From Pipra filicauda (taxonomy: Eukaryota; Chordata; Aves; Passeriformes; Pipridae), in the NCBI RefSeq assembly GCF_003945595.2, contig NW_024105087.1:2175001-2239000 (forward strand): a stretch of 64,000 nt of DNA, in the 5' to 3' direction. Within the stretch, counting starts at the first letter, position 1. Every line of letters begins with the position of its first letter. Below the pieces are notes generated by a model. That model did no database searches. It was not told the origin of the DNA and saw nothing but the letters and a program-made list of their open reading frames with translations. Position numbers and translations under genes: made by a program. Shown piece by piece: positions 12,501 to 26,000 of the stretch.

Positions 12501-13167
12501 TGTGAAATTAGATCTCCTGAGCCTTCCATGAAATCATCAGAAATGTGTAATGCATTAGGATTGTATTTGTTTTACTGCATAAATACAAGCAAGCATATTT
12601 ATTCATTTTCAGAATGCTCTCCTCCCCATTGAGAATTTTCTAAAGATACTGTTGTTTTTTTCTAAATGTAAGCGGCAAAGAAATGTGTCCCAGGCATGTA
12701 ATTTCAGTAGTGTCTTCTTCCCTTATGAGTCATTACTGCTGAAATCAACACTACTTGGGATGTGCTGAGGAACTTCAGTAGTTCTTTAATGTTTTCAAAC
12801 AGTAACATCTGTGCATGTTTATGACTTCATGCTCTGCCTTAGCGTTGGTCTTGGCTAATGCTTCGGGCTGCTAAATGGTTGTACTTTTAGAGAGTAGGGT
12901 CCCTGCACTTTGCAAGAAGCAAGAGAATTAATGTTATTGAATATTTCATTGAGCAGAACAGCAGCAATGCTGCAGAAACAAACCTACTTTTATCAGAGCA
13001 GTACATGTTTGTTTCGAGCTTGCACTATATTTTCAAAGGTAACTGATATGCTGGGTTTTTTTGTTTTGACTACAAGTCATGACCAAATCCTTCCTTTCAC
13101 TTTCTACTTTCATTTAGAGACAATGATGCTTCTGGGTCTGAACACCTTTACATATTCTTGCATAGAA

Positions 13168-13187
13168 TATTATTATTATTATTATTT
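13168..13187. repeat. (ATT)n microsatellite
   Basis: About six to seven ATT units in a short, nearly perfect trinucleotide run. Confidence 0.8.
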
Positions 13188-15711
13188 CAGCTATTATGAT
13201 GACTGGCTGGGGGGAGAAGAGATACAGAAGGGGAGAAGCAACAGAGGTGAATAAAAGGCTGGCTTGGAAATATATAGTGAGAAAGGGAAAGAGCAGATCT
13301 CAGGGACCAGTCATGACTTAAAACAACCCTTCTTTAGGAGGTGGCTGAAAAGAATTTAGCAGTGGAAGCCTGTAACCATTCTTGCTTGTACTCATGCTAA
13401 CATGTATTTTTATAGAGGCTATATAAGAGAAATTCCTGAAACAACTATTACAAATAGTCTTGGTGGAATTTTTGTCATCATCTGTCAGCATACCTTGAGT
13501 ATAAACATCAGAACAGTTGATCATTGAACAAAAGATGCAATGCGCAAATTGTCGGAGGTGAGTCTGCAGTCTGGCAGGACTGTTGGTTCTGCTGCCCAGA
13601 CACAAGGCAAGGATAGTAGTCAATTTCTGGAATGCTTTCAGGAAAATTATCTGTGTCTGACTGTACTCCATCATACCTTGCCCTACATCTTTACACAGTA
13701 TACTCAAAGTTTTGGGTCTTCTAGGTATAGCACATAAACGAATTATCTTTTGGAGCTCAAAATCCTAATAAAACTGTGGGGTATGGAATGAAAGTGCCAA
13801 AATCTGAGAGAGATGTTGCACACTTGCATGTGAAGAGGAAAGACAGTGTCAGATGGAAAAGCCAAAGGATTAATGCTAATATTAAGTTTTCTCATAAAAG
13901 ATGTGTATCTGGTATTTGGAACAGTGGAGTACTGTATGCTGGAGAAGTTCTGGGTGTCCTGTAAAGCCTTTCCATGTACTTGATGATACATAAAGAAATC
14001 TTGAAAGGTTTATGCCAAAGACAAAAGTTTTCTACTTGATTTCCACATTTGAAATTCAAAGTCTCCAAGGAAAATTCTCTGTTGATTGAGGAGCTAATGA
14101 CATGTTAATAATCACAAGAACAAAGAGATTGAAAATTGTACAACTCTTACAAGAATGGGCTTAGGGTAATTCTGTTTAAAAGAGTTTGAAAACCTAAGGA
14201 AATATCTGACATAAGGAGACGAAAAATATGCAGCCTGTCTAACTTCCCCTGTGGAATGTGAATTTACTGATGACACTGAAACTAAACAAACTATTATCTG
14301 TGTTAAATAAACATTTACACATTTTAAATGTAAAAGAGTAAAAAATGTTTTACTTTTAAATTACAGATCACACTTGTATGCCACTTCATTTTACTGAAAT
14401 TTAGGGGCTTTATTTGTTTTCTTCCCAGTATTTTTTATGTCTCTTACAAATATGAGTGCTTGCAAGAGAGAAGCTTAAATAAAGATCTATTTTGGCAATG
14501 TGCTGAACTGGCATGATGGGGCTTGGAGGAATGAGCATCTTCAGTTTTACCCCACCTAAATTGTACTTGTGGCATGATTATGTGGATACTAAAAGGAACA
14601 GAAAGCTTCCAAATTCATCTATCTGTGGTGTCAACTCAGTACAAGATGTAAAACATTGTTAAAGTTAGAATATGTTCATTTGGGGAAGTAAATGAGAAGT
14701 AAGAGGGAATAATTTTGTTGTTTAAGGAAAGCTTCTGAAGTGATGGGAAAGAAGCGGTGCTTATAGTGCACATATTTGAAGGTTGTTGAATGTTTTTGTT
14801 GTCTTTGGTACTTTTAAAACAATTGCTGAATGCATACATTCCTAATAAGATCTTTTCTAAAGCAATTTTGATGCTTAAAAGTGGTTTAGTTTTCTCCATG
14901 CTAGTGAATATAAAACAGACCTATGTGGAGTGTGTGGTCCACTGGCATAATTGTTTGGAGTCCAAAATTAAATGCAGAATGACATTGGAGAAGATGCCTG
15001 TTTGCACTATGTGCATGTGTTCATTGTTTTTCTGAGAAATTTCTCATACTCTTGTAGAAAAACATGATGTCTTGGTGTCTCTCTTGAACTGGCAATGCTT
15101 ATATGTCTAGGAATAAATGTATTTTAAATCTTTGTCATATCATCTGCCTTTTTCATAGGGAGAATAAGTAGTTGTCTGGGATCAACTCTGTGAACAGTGC
15201 TTTGGAGAATGAGAAAGAGGAGAACTTGTCTTTCAGGTAAGACTTGGAATAATTGACTGGACTATTAATAGTTTTTTCTCTCAAAACCAAATAAGGAACT
15301 GACTGCCTTTTTACAGGTTATGTGTTGTATTTACTGTATATTCCTCACTCTAAATTCTTTCAGAAATTATAAAGTTCTACAAAATCTAGTTCTGCTTGCT
15401 TGATTGTTTAAATTTATTTTTATGGAGTTCACTGTTTTTTCTTCAATACATAGATTATTCCCAAGATGTTACTGAAAAATGCAGGGTGAGCTATCTTGAC
15501 AGTGACATACTTTAAAGACTTACATTCGTACAGGAAGAGGAATTGATCCTTCCTTTTTATATGTATAAACTTATTAGTCTAAACTCCAGGTTTTTTTTCT
15601 CATTGATTTTAGTGGCCAAACTCATATCTACATTCTGTGGTCTCTGGTCAGGCCCTATTCCTAAACTAAAACATGACTGAAATGTGATAAAACACTATTG
15701 GAATGTAAATT

Positions 15712-15723
15712 AAAAAAAAAAAA
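15712..15723. repeat. Oligo-A run (A12)
   Basis: Twelve consecutive A residues. No retrocopy is recognisable upstream, so it is read as a simple homopolymer. Confidence 0.7.
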
Positions 15724-18700
15724 TCAAAACCCACATACATAATTTTTCAGGATATGTAATTTGCCTATATGAAATAACCTACCATATCTAAAAAAAAAGC
15801 AAGATCTTTTGTTCTCTTGTCCTAAGCAAGGTGGTGATAATTTACAGCAGCTGAAGATCTGACCCAGTTCTACTCCCAAAAACCAGCTTTTCTCTTTGTT
15901 CAGCATGAGGTAATTGTTTTGTGGCACATTTCTCCCTTGTGGAAGCACCATTTCTTGGGAATCTGCATAGACCTGGGCTATACAGCTCTGTCCTGGCATC
16001 TGTTTACTCAAGGCTGCAGCCCATGTGCTCTGATGAGACTATGTGTATGAACACATGCCCCCCCACCAACATGAGCAATGGAGCACACTCTAACCCATTA
16101 TGGATATGTATTGACGGTCTCGGATGATACTTTGCGAACCAAGTTCCTTTTATGCTTTTGATAATTCTAAAGATTTCTCAAATATCCTTATTACCATTTC
16201 AAACACCTTCTTGGTAATGCTTCAAAACGGTTGACAAAAACTCCCTTTTATCATCTGAATTCTAACACTTGAAGGAACATTCTTAGCGGAACATTTTCAA
16301 TTTCAATTTGAGATTAAAATATCAGTAGGGGAATATAGAAGTCTAAGTGTGTGGTTTTAGAGACTTATTTTATCTGTTTAGCAGGGTAATTATATTTGCC
16401 TTGTGTAAGCACAACAAAATGGCTGCTCAGAGAAAACATTTTAGCTCTCTCAGAAAGCTTCACTGATTCTTTCCACACGTTCTCAAAGGAAGAGAACATT
16501 TTAGTTTATGAAATTTGCCCCTGATTCCATCCATCCCAAAAGCTCAAACCTTAATAAATTTACTAAAATATTTATTTGATGATTTTGAAGGATTTCTACT
16601 GTTTGGTATCCCCTCACCATCACCCACTTCTCATGTGAACCTAGATGGATAAGAGAAGTGGAATCATACTGAGGGGAGGAAGTAGGGAGTGACAAAGATG
16701 ACCACCAAAATGCAGAAAAAGCAGTGGGGGAGGATGACTGCATGCAACTATATTTTCATTGAGGCTTATAATCCTGAATCTTTGGGCTTCTTTTTTGATT
16801 CTGTTGAATTTGCCTGCACCTTTGTGACAGCTTTTTTTGAGCTATAGCTCCATTCACTGAAAATCCTTGCGAGTTCCTGTTACAATCTCGCACACCTGCG
16901 GTTGCATTTTCACCTTCTTGCATGTTTTGTAAGTGAAGGTAATAACACAAACATGTTGCCAAGCTGGTTTAAGGGCACAGGCACATTCACTGCAGTGGTA
17001 TATATCTATTGAGGTGCAGAGACCTGGCTGAAAATAAAATTGATAGTGCCCCACCATCATCAGTAGCACATGAATATGAAGCCTAAACTCAAAATCAATG
17101 GAAAAATCTATTTGGAATTTCTTCTTTGCCTTCTCTTATATAAGGCGCTTAAGGTTCTTCAAGAATTCCAGGAACGCTCATATAGTCTTCCAAAATCCAT
17201 GTGAATTCATGTAAGGTTCCAGTGGTGACACTCCCAAAGAAAAAAAAACAGCTATAGCTGTACTTGTGGATTCATCTGATATTGCTTTCAGTGTAACCTT
17301 TTTCAGCCTGAATGTCTCATGTAACCTTTCCCTCTCACTTGGAATTCATGAACAACCTACGATCAGCCTCCTGGCCACTTCCTGGAGTACCTTATAAAAG
17401 AACATGAGAGACTTAAAGATAAGGCATATAATCTGGATTTGGGAAGTGTACCTATTGCAGTAATGAGCAGAATTTGGTACCATGCTTTTGGGGGGGAACT
17501 GTTCTTGGTGGTGTCACAAAGTATTGGGGTAAGCAAAGGGTTAAACACCTTTAACACTGGTGAACCCTGATAAGCCTCTAGTAACCTTCCATACATAATG
17601 TATCCTACATCTTCATGAACACAATTTTGGCTATTCAATTAATAAAACAGGAAAAAAAATGCGTTCTTTACAAGATAGTTAAGAACCAAGCTCAACTGCA
17701 TACCTGGGTTGTGATAATGATTTCCTTTCCACGAATTTCCTGTTAACTTTTGATAATATCTGGGTTCTTGTGAGCATGGTTGCACAGCAGGTGTGGGAAA
17801 AAAATTGCTCCAGTTTTAAAAGCGCTTTGTGGTACTGTTGACTATTGCAATTCTCAGTGGTTTATTTCCAAGCTAGAGCTGAAACTAAGATGTGCTTGTA
17901 CCATGGAGTCTCCTGTGGCTCTTAGTTACTTCGCAACAGTTCTAAAAACTGCCCATGGAAGCAAACTCATTCCCTGGAATGAGAATGTGTTATGTGTCCA
18001 GCATTATGCAAAATTAACCACAGTCAAGCAGCTAGGTTAAAACATGTTAGATAAACTTATTTATGTTATTATAAATGTATTTACAGATTTAATGGGGCCC
18101 AAAAGCACAATGTCCATGACTGAATTAAAATTCAGCAAATATGGGACTGGTACTCACGAACAGTGAGTAGTTCTCAGTAATTGATTTTTCAAACAGAATA
18201 TACTTTTATTTCTGAAAATTGCTTCATGCGACAGCTACGCACCACATTATTTTAATGGTAAAATAAATGAAACATCTGGAACTGACAGAATTACTCCACA
18301 GAACAGCAAGTGAACAGATGAGGAGACAGATTGGTATGGCTATGGAGAAGCAAAAGCCAGACCAACTTGCTCCCACGATCCAGAAGAGAATGAAGCTTTA
18401 CAAAAGTAATTCTCCTTGTCTCACTGACACCCGTTATTCACATAAAATCTACAGCATATCTGTAGGCAATGCCACTTGCCCACTGCTCTTTACCAAAATG
18501 AATAAATGGGTGTTTTGCAGCGCTACCATAGAAAATGTTTGTTTACTTACATTTTTTGACTTCCATACCCACAATGCCAACATGAGTGGTAGAAAATTAC
18601 AGTCACAGTGACAGAAGTCAGTCTGTGAATAACTAGAGTGAAGTCACCAATTTATTTTCTATTATCACAAAGCAGTTTTTAGATTGTAATAACTTTAAGC

Positions 18701-20593
18701 ACATTAAGAACAGCTAATTTAGAATTTAAAGATGCTGACGTAAAAAAGTCCCCAACCCAAAGCCTAGTGTTTATTCCAGTGGTTAATTTTGACTTTTAAG
18801 TGTTTAAAAACATATTTTGAATTGGTATTTTTGCTTTGTTTTTATTTTTATAAAGCAGATCCTTGGACTTACTCTGGCCTTTTTCTGGACCATGTGGTAT
18901 TCCTAGGTTTCAGATCACACACAAAGATAAAGAGAAGTAAATTCTGTTGTTGTATAGAGAATAAATAGAATATTATTAACCTATAGTGAATATTAGAAAA
19001 AAAATTATCTTGAGTTTTTGGTGGGAGAGATATTTTTATAAAATTCCTCATGTTGAGTGTATTCTTTCTAATGTTCTGCAAAACTTCAAAAGGTTTACAA
19101 CATTGATGCTACACAAATTAATATGTGTATTATTTTTTTTAAAGTCAGACTTTTTTTTGTAAATCCATGTAGCTCAGAGGCAACACTGTATTTATCTCCC
19201 AGTCCCCTCCTACTGACTAGGCTTTGCTAGCTTACTTGAAATCTTTGTGCTATGTCTTTCAAACCCAAAGTAAAAGATGTCTTTTTCTGTGAGATATGAC
19301 ACATTTTCTTTGTATAAATGAGCATGTACCAAGGTCTTGTCTGACTGACAGCACCATTGTGGTCTCAAGCAATTCTAACATGCACCAACCCCTCCTAAAC
19401 CTTACTTCTCTACTTGGGCAATCCAAAAGCAGTCAGATCACCTGGCCACAGTCTGTTCTCCAGGGATTTAGGTACTGAGTTTAAAGCTTAGCTGATGGTA
19501 TGGTTCTGGTCTGTGATCCTCAGACCTAACACCTGTTTCTATCTGCTCCAGCCTTGGTTCTTGATGCTGACTCTTGGATATGTATCCCTCTGTCCTGCCT
19601 CCTGTCCCAATTTGTTTCTACTGCCAAACAGCCACCCTAATCCTGCTACAGCCTTCTTTGTTTGACACCTCCATTTTTCAGGATGGATCTTGTAACCCTC
19701 AGCTGAGTCTTCCCTTGCCAGCATTTACTGCTTGAATCCTGAATTTAGCTTGTATTTAGCTTTTCACTGGCCTAAGCTGCTGTAGTATAAGGGACAGCCA
19801 AGATCCTGAACTCCTCTTCTTCCATGGAAATGAACTAAAAATATTGTGACTGAAAAGAGATTTGCAGTAAAAGCTCCTGATGCAAAATTGGAGACTTAAT
19901 GCTTTTGAGACCTAAGGAACTTACTCAGATCCATCTGTTTCAGGTAAAGGTCACTGAGAAATAGATAACAATATCTGATTCTTGCGAAAATAAGACACTT
20001 ATCTGACCCAAGCTTTCCTTGATAAACAGAAACAATAATAAAAATGTGTTTGCCAAAAATGCTTCTTGGGGCTTTCACAGACTTAACTGGGCTCTGAATC
20101 ATGATAGCCACTAAACATTTTCTTAATCTACTGCACTTAAAAGTCCCCAGATAGGCTGTTGCTAGCAGCAAACTGATCTGTCTGCTTTGATCTTCCCTTT
20201 TCTCTGCACTCTATAATTTTAGTGTAAGGAAATGTAAGGTTGTGAATAGCCAATGGATTCTGAAACCATCAGGTATTGAGAATGAGTTAACATCCGTTCT
20301 GTCTTGCTGTGCCTTCTGTTTAGGTCTTTTGAACATTTCGAAACCTAAATTATCATGCAAACAGACAAAAAAAAACTGATCTAAACTACTATCAATAGGA
20401 TACTAGTGTCTGAATGAACTGGAATGTTTAGACTGTATCCACAATGTGTTTTTGTAAATAATGTTTTAAAAGGCAAAGAAAGGCTCCGAAAACCTGCATT
20501 TGATTGTTCTTTAGGATTAAATTTCAGCATGACAACTTGCCTCAGCGACAGCCTATAGTTGTCCACCCCCAGATTAGATCAGGCAGGGAGCTA

Positions 20594-20805
20594 GCTCTCA
20601 ATTAAGGCTTGTGCTTTGGTCCCTCGTTCCTTACAGGGGGAAGCAATCTGTTACAGTCTATTCAGCACAGGATTGCTTTTCTTTCCTATCTGGTCCGGAT
20701 CTGCTGGCCAGCAAGGCTGGATATCCTGCTCCCACCACTCATGCTGTGCACGTTGGTGTATTCGATGAAGAGGAGAAACCTCTGTGGAGTCACTGGGAGC
20801 TGTAA
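20594..20805 (+). other. Weak exon candidate, unknown product
   Basis: A good splice-acceptor-like sequence (pyrimidine tract CCCTCGTTCCTTACAG ending near 20635) precedes a GC-richer open segment. The frame closes at a TAA-type stop at 20803-20805, giving a short polar C-terminus ending in SHWEL. A second overlapping plus frame (20609-20890, 93 codons) is also open, which weakens the case. I recognise no domain. It could equally be a decayed repeat or a lncRNA exon. Confidence 0.15.
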
Positions 20806-21402
20806 TGCCGTTCAGAGGAACAGAAAAAATGTGAGACAATCTTACAAAAAAATTGGAACTGTCCTTTTCAAAGGACACAGTTGGCTTTAGTTTGTGATAA
20901 TCTCCTACTTGGGTCAAAATGACTGTCCCCTTGATTGGTACTACCTATACATTTGTACTATAGGTAGAGAAAGTTGAAGCTGAGCATCAACTGAGCTGTG
21001 AGATGATGTTTGTTACATATCTTTATAAAAAAACCTTATAATTATGTCCTCACAGTATCTGCAAAAACGTTGACTTCAAAGAAAAAGTGTTTTTCAAATC
21101 TGCTATTTAATGGTTTTAAAGCTTCTAAATCCATGTATGTGTAAAAATGTGCATGCATGTTATTTTTAATATACTAAAAGACCACAAATGGCATGTTATC
21201 CCTCTTTTTGAAGTAAAAGGATTCTTTCCTTGGGCTTAGTGGATTTTATCATTATGAACTAGGAACTGATAAATAGTGGTGAAAATGGCTAGGAATGTGC
21301 AAGAAAAATATGTTTTTAATAATTTATTCAATGATTAGTGCCAATATTCCTCAAAACATATTCAAGCAACTGTCAAACTAGCTGAATACCTAAGTCGTCA
21401 GT

Positions 21403-21419
21403 AAAAAAAAAAAAAAAAA
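21403..21419. repeat. Oligo-A run (A17)
   Basis: Seventeen consecutive A residues. No retroposed gene is recognisable in the preceding few hundred bases, so a simple homopolymer is the default reading. Confidence 0.8.
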
Positions 21420-22654
21420 GTAATTTCTTTGATTAAAAATGTCAGGATTAATTCTAGAATATTTTTAGCAAATGACATTAGTCCAGCTGTCTTACAAAGT
21501 AAGAGTACCAGAGCTTTTTCCTTATCTTCTGAGAACAAAAACTAATTTTGTAAAAGTTTGTACAGATTTAGTTGTATTTATTTGATTCTAGACTGCATTT
21601 TAAGTGATGAGTATTGTCATTCCTCTTGTAGTAGAGGCTTGATACACTGTTAAACAAAGCTAAATAATTAATTCAATTAAAAATATGAGGCAAAAGCTTT
21701 ATGGCTGTGGACAAATACCAATTATTTTATGTTGATAGCAATATTTATGTGTTTATCACTATACATGCGTAAAAATAGATATAATTCCTAGGATCTACTG
21801 ATCTATTTTGCTTACAGATACAGCACAGTTGATACAGGCCCTTTATTGATAGTACAGAATGGTTATAATCTCTTTATTTGTTAATGCCAAATAATTAGTA
21901 ACCTGCCTTTTTCTTAAACATTCATAACAAGAAGAATGTTCTGCGAACTTATTAACATAGTTCCTTACTGTATTTACATGGCCTTCTTGAGGCTAAGGAG
22001 AGACTGAGGGAAAAAGAGTAAAGTGCTTCTTTTGCTGTCTTCTACCCACTTTTTTCTTTTAATAAAGCTCATATGAGTAACAGGATGCAGAGGAACCAGA
22101 CAAGATTAAGGTAGTGTAAACTATGGAGAAGCCCTGATTCTTTACTTCTGGTAGTCCATTGTGGCTTGCAGGGGCCTAAGGGTCTTGCAGATTGACCTGG
22201 GGCCCATTTTTCATTCCTCTTGCTCTCAGCAAAATCTTTTGAACAGAACTTAGAAGCTGGTTTTTTTTCTTTATTTTATGCTGTAAATTATTCTGCATGT
22301 AAAGGTGATAGAATGTAGAATATTTCTCTTTCAGTGAGTGAGATAGCTCAAGATGTGACTTAGATCAAGGGTCTAACTTATCTCTATCAGCCAAAAACAA
22401 TCTAAGCCAAAGGAGCTGATGACAAATACATGAGAAATCAAACATATTTGATGATAAGGAAGTAATGCCAGAAACCTTGCATTGACTTGGTTCATCCTTA
22501 TTCATGAACAGAGATGAGTCATAATCAGACACTGGTTTGAACTTAGTTCAGCTTTTTTATTCTGTTTCCCACCTCTATTTCTGTCATATAGAATAATGAT
22601 TTTCTAGCAAAATACAAGGAGACAAGTCAGAATCTAGTTTTTTCTAGTAGTCTG

Positions 22655-22709
22655 TTTTGAGGTTTTTGATTTTTTTTATTTAGTTTGGTTGGGTTTGTTG
22701 GTTTGTTTA
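22655..22709. repeat. G-interrupted oligo-T tract
   Basis: T runs broken by G or GG, giving TTTGGTTGGG-like text. On the minus strand it is an A/C tract containing an AATAAA hexamer at 22680-22675, about 145 nt beyond the stop of the open frame described at 22826-23092. Confidence 0.6.
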
Positions 22710-22825
22710 AAGATGCATGTGCTCAGCAAAGAAAACTTCAGCTTCAATAGTTGCAGCTTCTTTAAGTAGCTGAAAACAGAGCCTTGTAAAGGAAAATCAC
22801 TGATCAATTTTGATGGCAAGGTCTA

Positions 22826-23092
22826 GTAACAACAGTCCTGTTGCCCATTCATGGAAAAGCATGGGTGAGGATATCTCAGTGTTGAGCGAAGTGCTTCAAA
22901 TAAGGCATCTGATTTATACTTTGAAAAAATAATGCCATGCTGGAAACACTTGCAAGACCACTCATCTGTGGCCAGACTCAATAAGGTAATACTGTTCTCT
23001 CCAGAATGGCTCATTCTGGCCAACAAGGCCTGATTCAGCTTTTCCAGTATTAGTATATATACTTTCCTAGTTAGGCTGTGACAAATCTGGTA
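22826..23092 (-). other. Weak terminal-exon candidate, unknown product
   Basis: On the minus strand a strong acceptor-like sequence (TTCTTTTTTCTTTCCAG, ending at 23093) leads into an 89-codon open segment, with a TAG stop at 22825-22823. The translation is more balanced than neighbouring chance frames and includes the run MSHSGENSITLLSLATDEW. An AATAAA hexamer lies about 145 nt downstream at 22680-22675. I do not recognise the protein. AT-rich DNA yields such coincidences, so this is a suggestion only. A decayed retrocopy is an alternative. Confidence 0.18.
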
Positions 23093-26000
23093 CTGGAAAG
23101 AAAAAAGAATCCCAGAATCCATATAACTATAAACATGTGCCAAATCTCTAATTTCTACAGATAGGTCCTATATGAAAAAATAGCACTTCTGAATGCCTTG
23201 ATAAAAATTAGCTTTTACAATGAAAGTCAGTTTTCCTGCCCTGACTTAACAGATTGTGTCAATAAGAAATCTGTTTTCTGAATTAAAGACTTGGTACAAT
23301 AGAGGCCAGAAACTGAAAGGCCAAATGTTGGATGGTACTGCTTTATCTAGGACAGCTGAATGGTTTTAAAAATCTGATCTTCAGAGCTGAAGGAATGCCA
23401 GAAGCTGGAGGTCTTAGCATGTTACTCAGGCTCATTACTAAATACAGAGATTGCAGCATCATTCTTTCTCTTGAGTTCATTCAGTGTGAAAACATCTGCA
23501 CCCCTTTTCCCTCTATAAAGGGACATTGACTAGTTGCTGATCTTCAGCAGAAGCATAAGTCTAGCTCTGATTCCCTTTTCTATCACCATTTTAGGTGATC
23601 TGTAGTTAGTCACACCTGTGTAGAATGAAAAAAATGAAGGCTGGGATTCAATTTGGATCTTCAATATAAATGGGTTTTTAAGAAACAATCAAATTTCTCC
23701 TGTCTGCTTTTTTTCTTATTTTGTTAGAGAAATGGCTATTTTTTCTTTCAAAAAGAAGCAAATTGTGTCAGATGAAGAGATGTTATCCTTTTTAGATTCC
23801 AGCATAACTGTTTTTCAATTATGTTCTCCTAAAATGGTTGGGCTACTGGTAATTAACACTGTCACATGTGTAATTTCCAAAAATTTAGTATAATTTGTGG
23901 GGGTTACATTTTATGATGGCTCACTTTCTTTCTACAACAGGAAACTCTGGAACAGTTTATTTTTCTTACTTGATTCATCACAGTGCATGGTCACACGTCC
24001 ATCAGAAAAAACCCCATACTTATTTAGTAACATGAAGATGCAGAACTGATGGGGCTTTTTCGTGGGAAAACATCTAAATTGTTTCATTTCATAAAGGACA
24101 GTATTAGCTGGAAAGAAGATTAGGAAGGAGAGGAGAAGAAAGAGTTGTAGGACTGCAAATAAATGGTGCATTTTCAAATACAGCTTGAACCATAAAATAA
24201 AAAAGGGTGAGGAGATTTCACTTTCTAAGACAGGAAAACAATTTGACCTTTATGAAAGATATTCACACTAGATATTGCTCAGGCCCTTTGATGCTTTGTT
24301 GATAAAATCAAAAGCTGTTTAGAGCAAATTAGAGTTATCTTGGTTTTGAAGCAATTGAAAAAAAAAAGAGAGCAGTTTGCAGAAGTGATAAAACAGACTT
24401 TTGGCCTCCCAACCAAGACCACAGTTGTTTGAACTACAGTCTTTTTTCTTTCCCCTGTTTCTTCTGACCCAATATTATTTCTTCTTCATCTCATATTTTT
24501 GCATTACAGTTGAACAGAAAAGCTTTGCTGAATGGAACGGGGTTTGTTTGGGACTGCAGCTTTGTATGTATTTCTGAAGGAATTTGTAGGCAATCTTTAT
24601 GAGGGCTGCTATATTTTTAGTAGTCCTCTCACTTGCCTATTAAACACAGGGCTGAACAATAGTAATTACTGCACAAATACCGAGGTCTAAAAGCAGTGCC
24701 ATTCACTTCAATGAAGAGCTGCTGTGAAAATACTTTTGAAAAATAACCCACGTTGATAAGAGCTGGGGAAGAAGGGAGAGAAACTGCAGTTCAAAGGGCT
24801 TTTTCTGAGGGAGCATAATTCATTCATGTGTGTACAAGATTCTTTTCCCTGTTGTTTGCATTTTCACTACAATAAAATAGGCCTATGGAAGTGCCTTGTG
24901 GGCAGAAAGTGAGTTCTTTAATGGAAAGGTTTATATGACTGAAATAAAAAAAGGCCATGAAATAGGGTATTGCTGGGAGGCTGGAAATGAGCTGGATCAG
25001 CTAGGAGGGGATCAGCTATACAAGGAGTTGAAAGGAGAAGATTAAATGTGGGATCAGATGGAGAAAGTAAGAGAGGCCAACAAGAGACCTGCAAGGTGTA
25101 GCAGGAGAAATGTCAAGGAGTGTCAGTGAAGACACAGTGTCTTTTCTGAACTGGAAATTTTAAGGTCATCTTCTATCAATGTCCCTGTGCCACTGCAACT
25201 ACATCAAGGTGTTCATGTTCAGGTGTGTGCTAATTTAACCTCTATTTTGTTTGTAAATCCAGTATTGCTTTGGTGAAGGTGAGCCTTTTTGTGGCATAAT
25301 ATTTTCATTATTTGCAAGCACTAGTTGTACACTGCAATTGAAACCTCTATTTATTTTTAAGTTTAATGTTTCCACTCTTTCAAGAGTGCTGTAAACCAAG
25401 GACTGTTGAGTTTATTAAGTTTTTCTCTTTTTTAGAAAAGTATTTGAAAAGCATCACTCCTTCAAGGATTTATTTTATTTTTTTTGCAAAAAAAAATTTC
25501 CCTGCAATTTTTATTTCGTGTTTATGGAGCTTATTATCTTTTAGGTTGTAAAAGGAATTAGTAAAGGGAATAATGAAAGAGAAAAATGGAATGTTTCCTT
25601 TGTTCCAAAATCTTAAGAATATAGAAGATAGGACATTTGATACCATTTCACTCATTCTAGCATTCCACATTTTGTCTTTCTTTCATACATTATGTACCGC
25701 AGATCGCAAACAAATTTTTGTGTACTCTTTCAAGACAGGGCCACTGCTTAGTTTGGTAGACCATGTCATCATTGAACTCTGGCAGTGTGGGAAAAAAAAG
25801 AGTCAGTGGTTTTGCTCACATTTCTTTTTAAGCAGAATATCTTCGCAGATCTGCCTCAGCCATGTTTAACCAGTGAAATAAAATCCATCACAAGAAAGAA
25901 AAAAGCTCCTATATGGGAACCCTATTTATAACTAGATTCCTGCCATTCGGGTTGAAGACTCCATTCTCTTCCCTGGTGAGGTGTGGGTGTGCTAACCCAG

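Larger units (their letters stand above)
7441..20593. other. Long stretch without recognisable genes
   Basis: Mostly AT-rich unique sequence. The longest open frames are 13318-13707 minus (129 codons), 18267-18611 plus (114 codons) and 10114-10449 minus (111 codons). None carries a motif I know, and similar lengths occur by chance elsewhere in the window. Sub-features listed separately are the CpG-enriched patch at 8045-8235, a pyrimidine-rich region near 9020-9560, an octamer-containing AT-rich segment near 10770-10930 and an (ATT)n tract at 13168-13187. Confidence 0.55.
20806..22825. other. No recognisable genes
   Basis: AT-rich sequence with an A17 run at 21403-21419 and a 9-bp perfect hairpin at 20941-20967 (CTACCTATA / TATAGGTAG, 9-nt loop). 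Nothing else can be named. Confidence 0.55.

Noticed and set aside
12702..12748. Imperfect inverted repeat ATTTCAGTAGT / ACTGCTGAAAT
   Set aside because: A short stem with a mismatch and a loop of about 25 nt is within chance expectation.
13318..13707. 129-codon open frame on the minus strand
   Set aside because: No recognisable domain, overlapping open frames on the other strand, and a length within the range of chance frames here.
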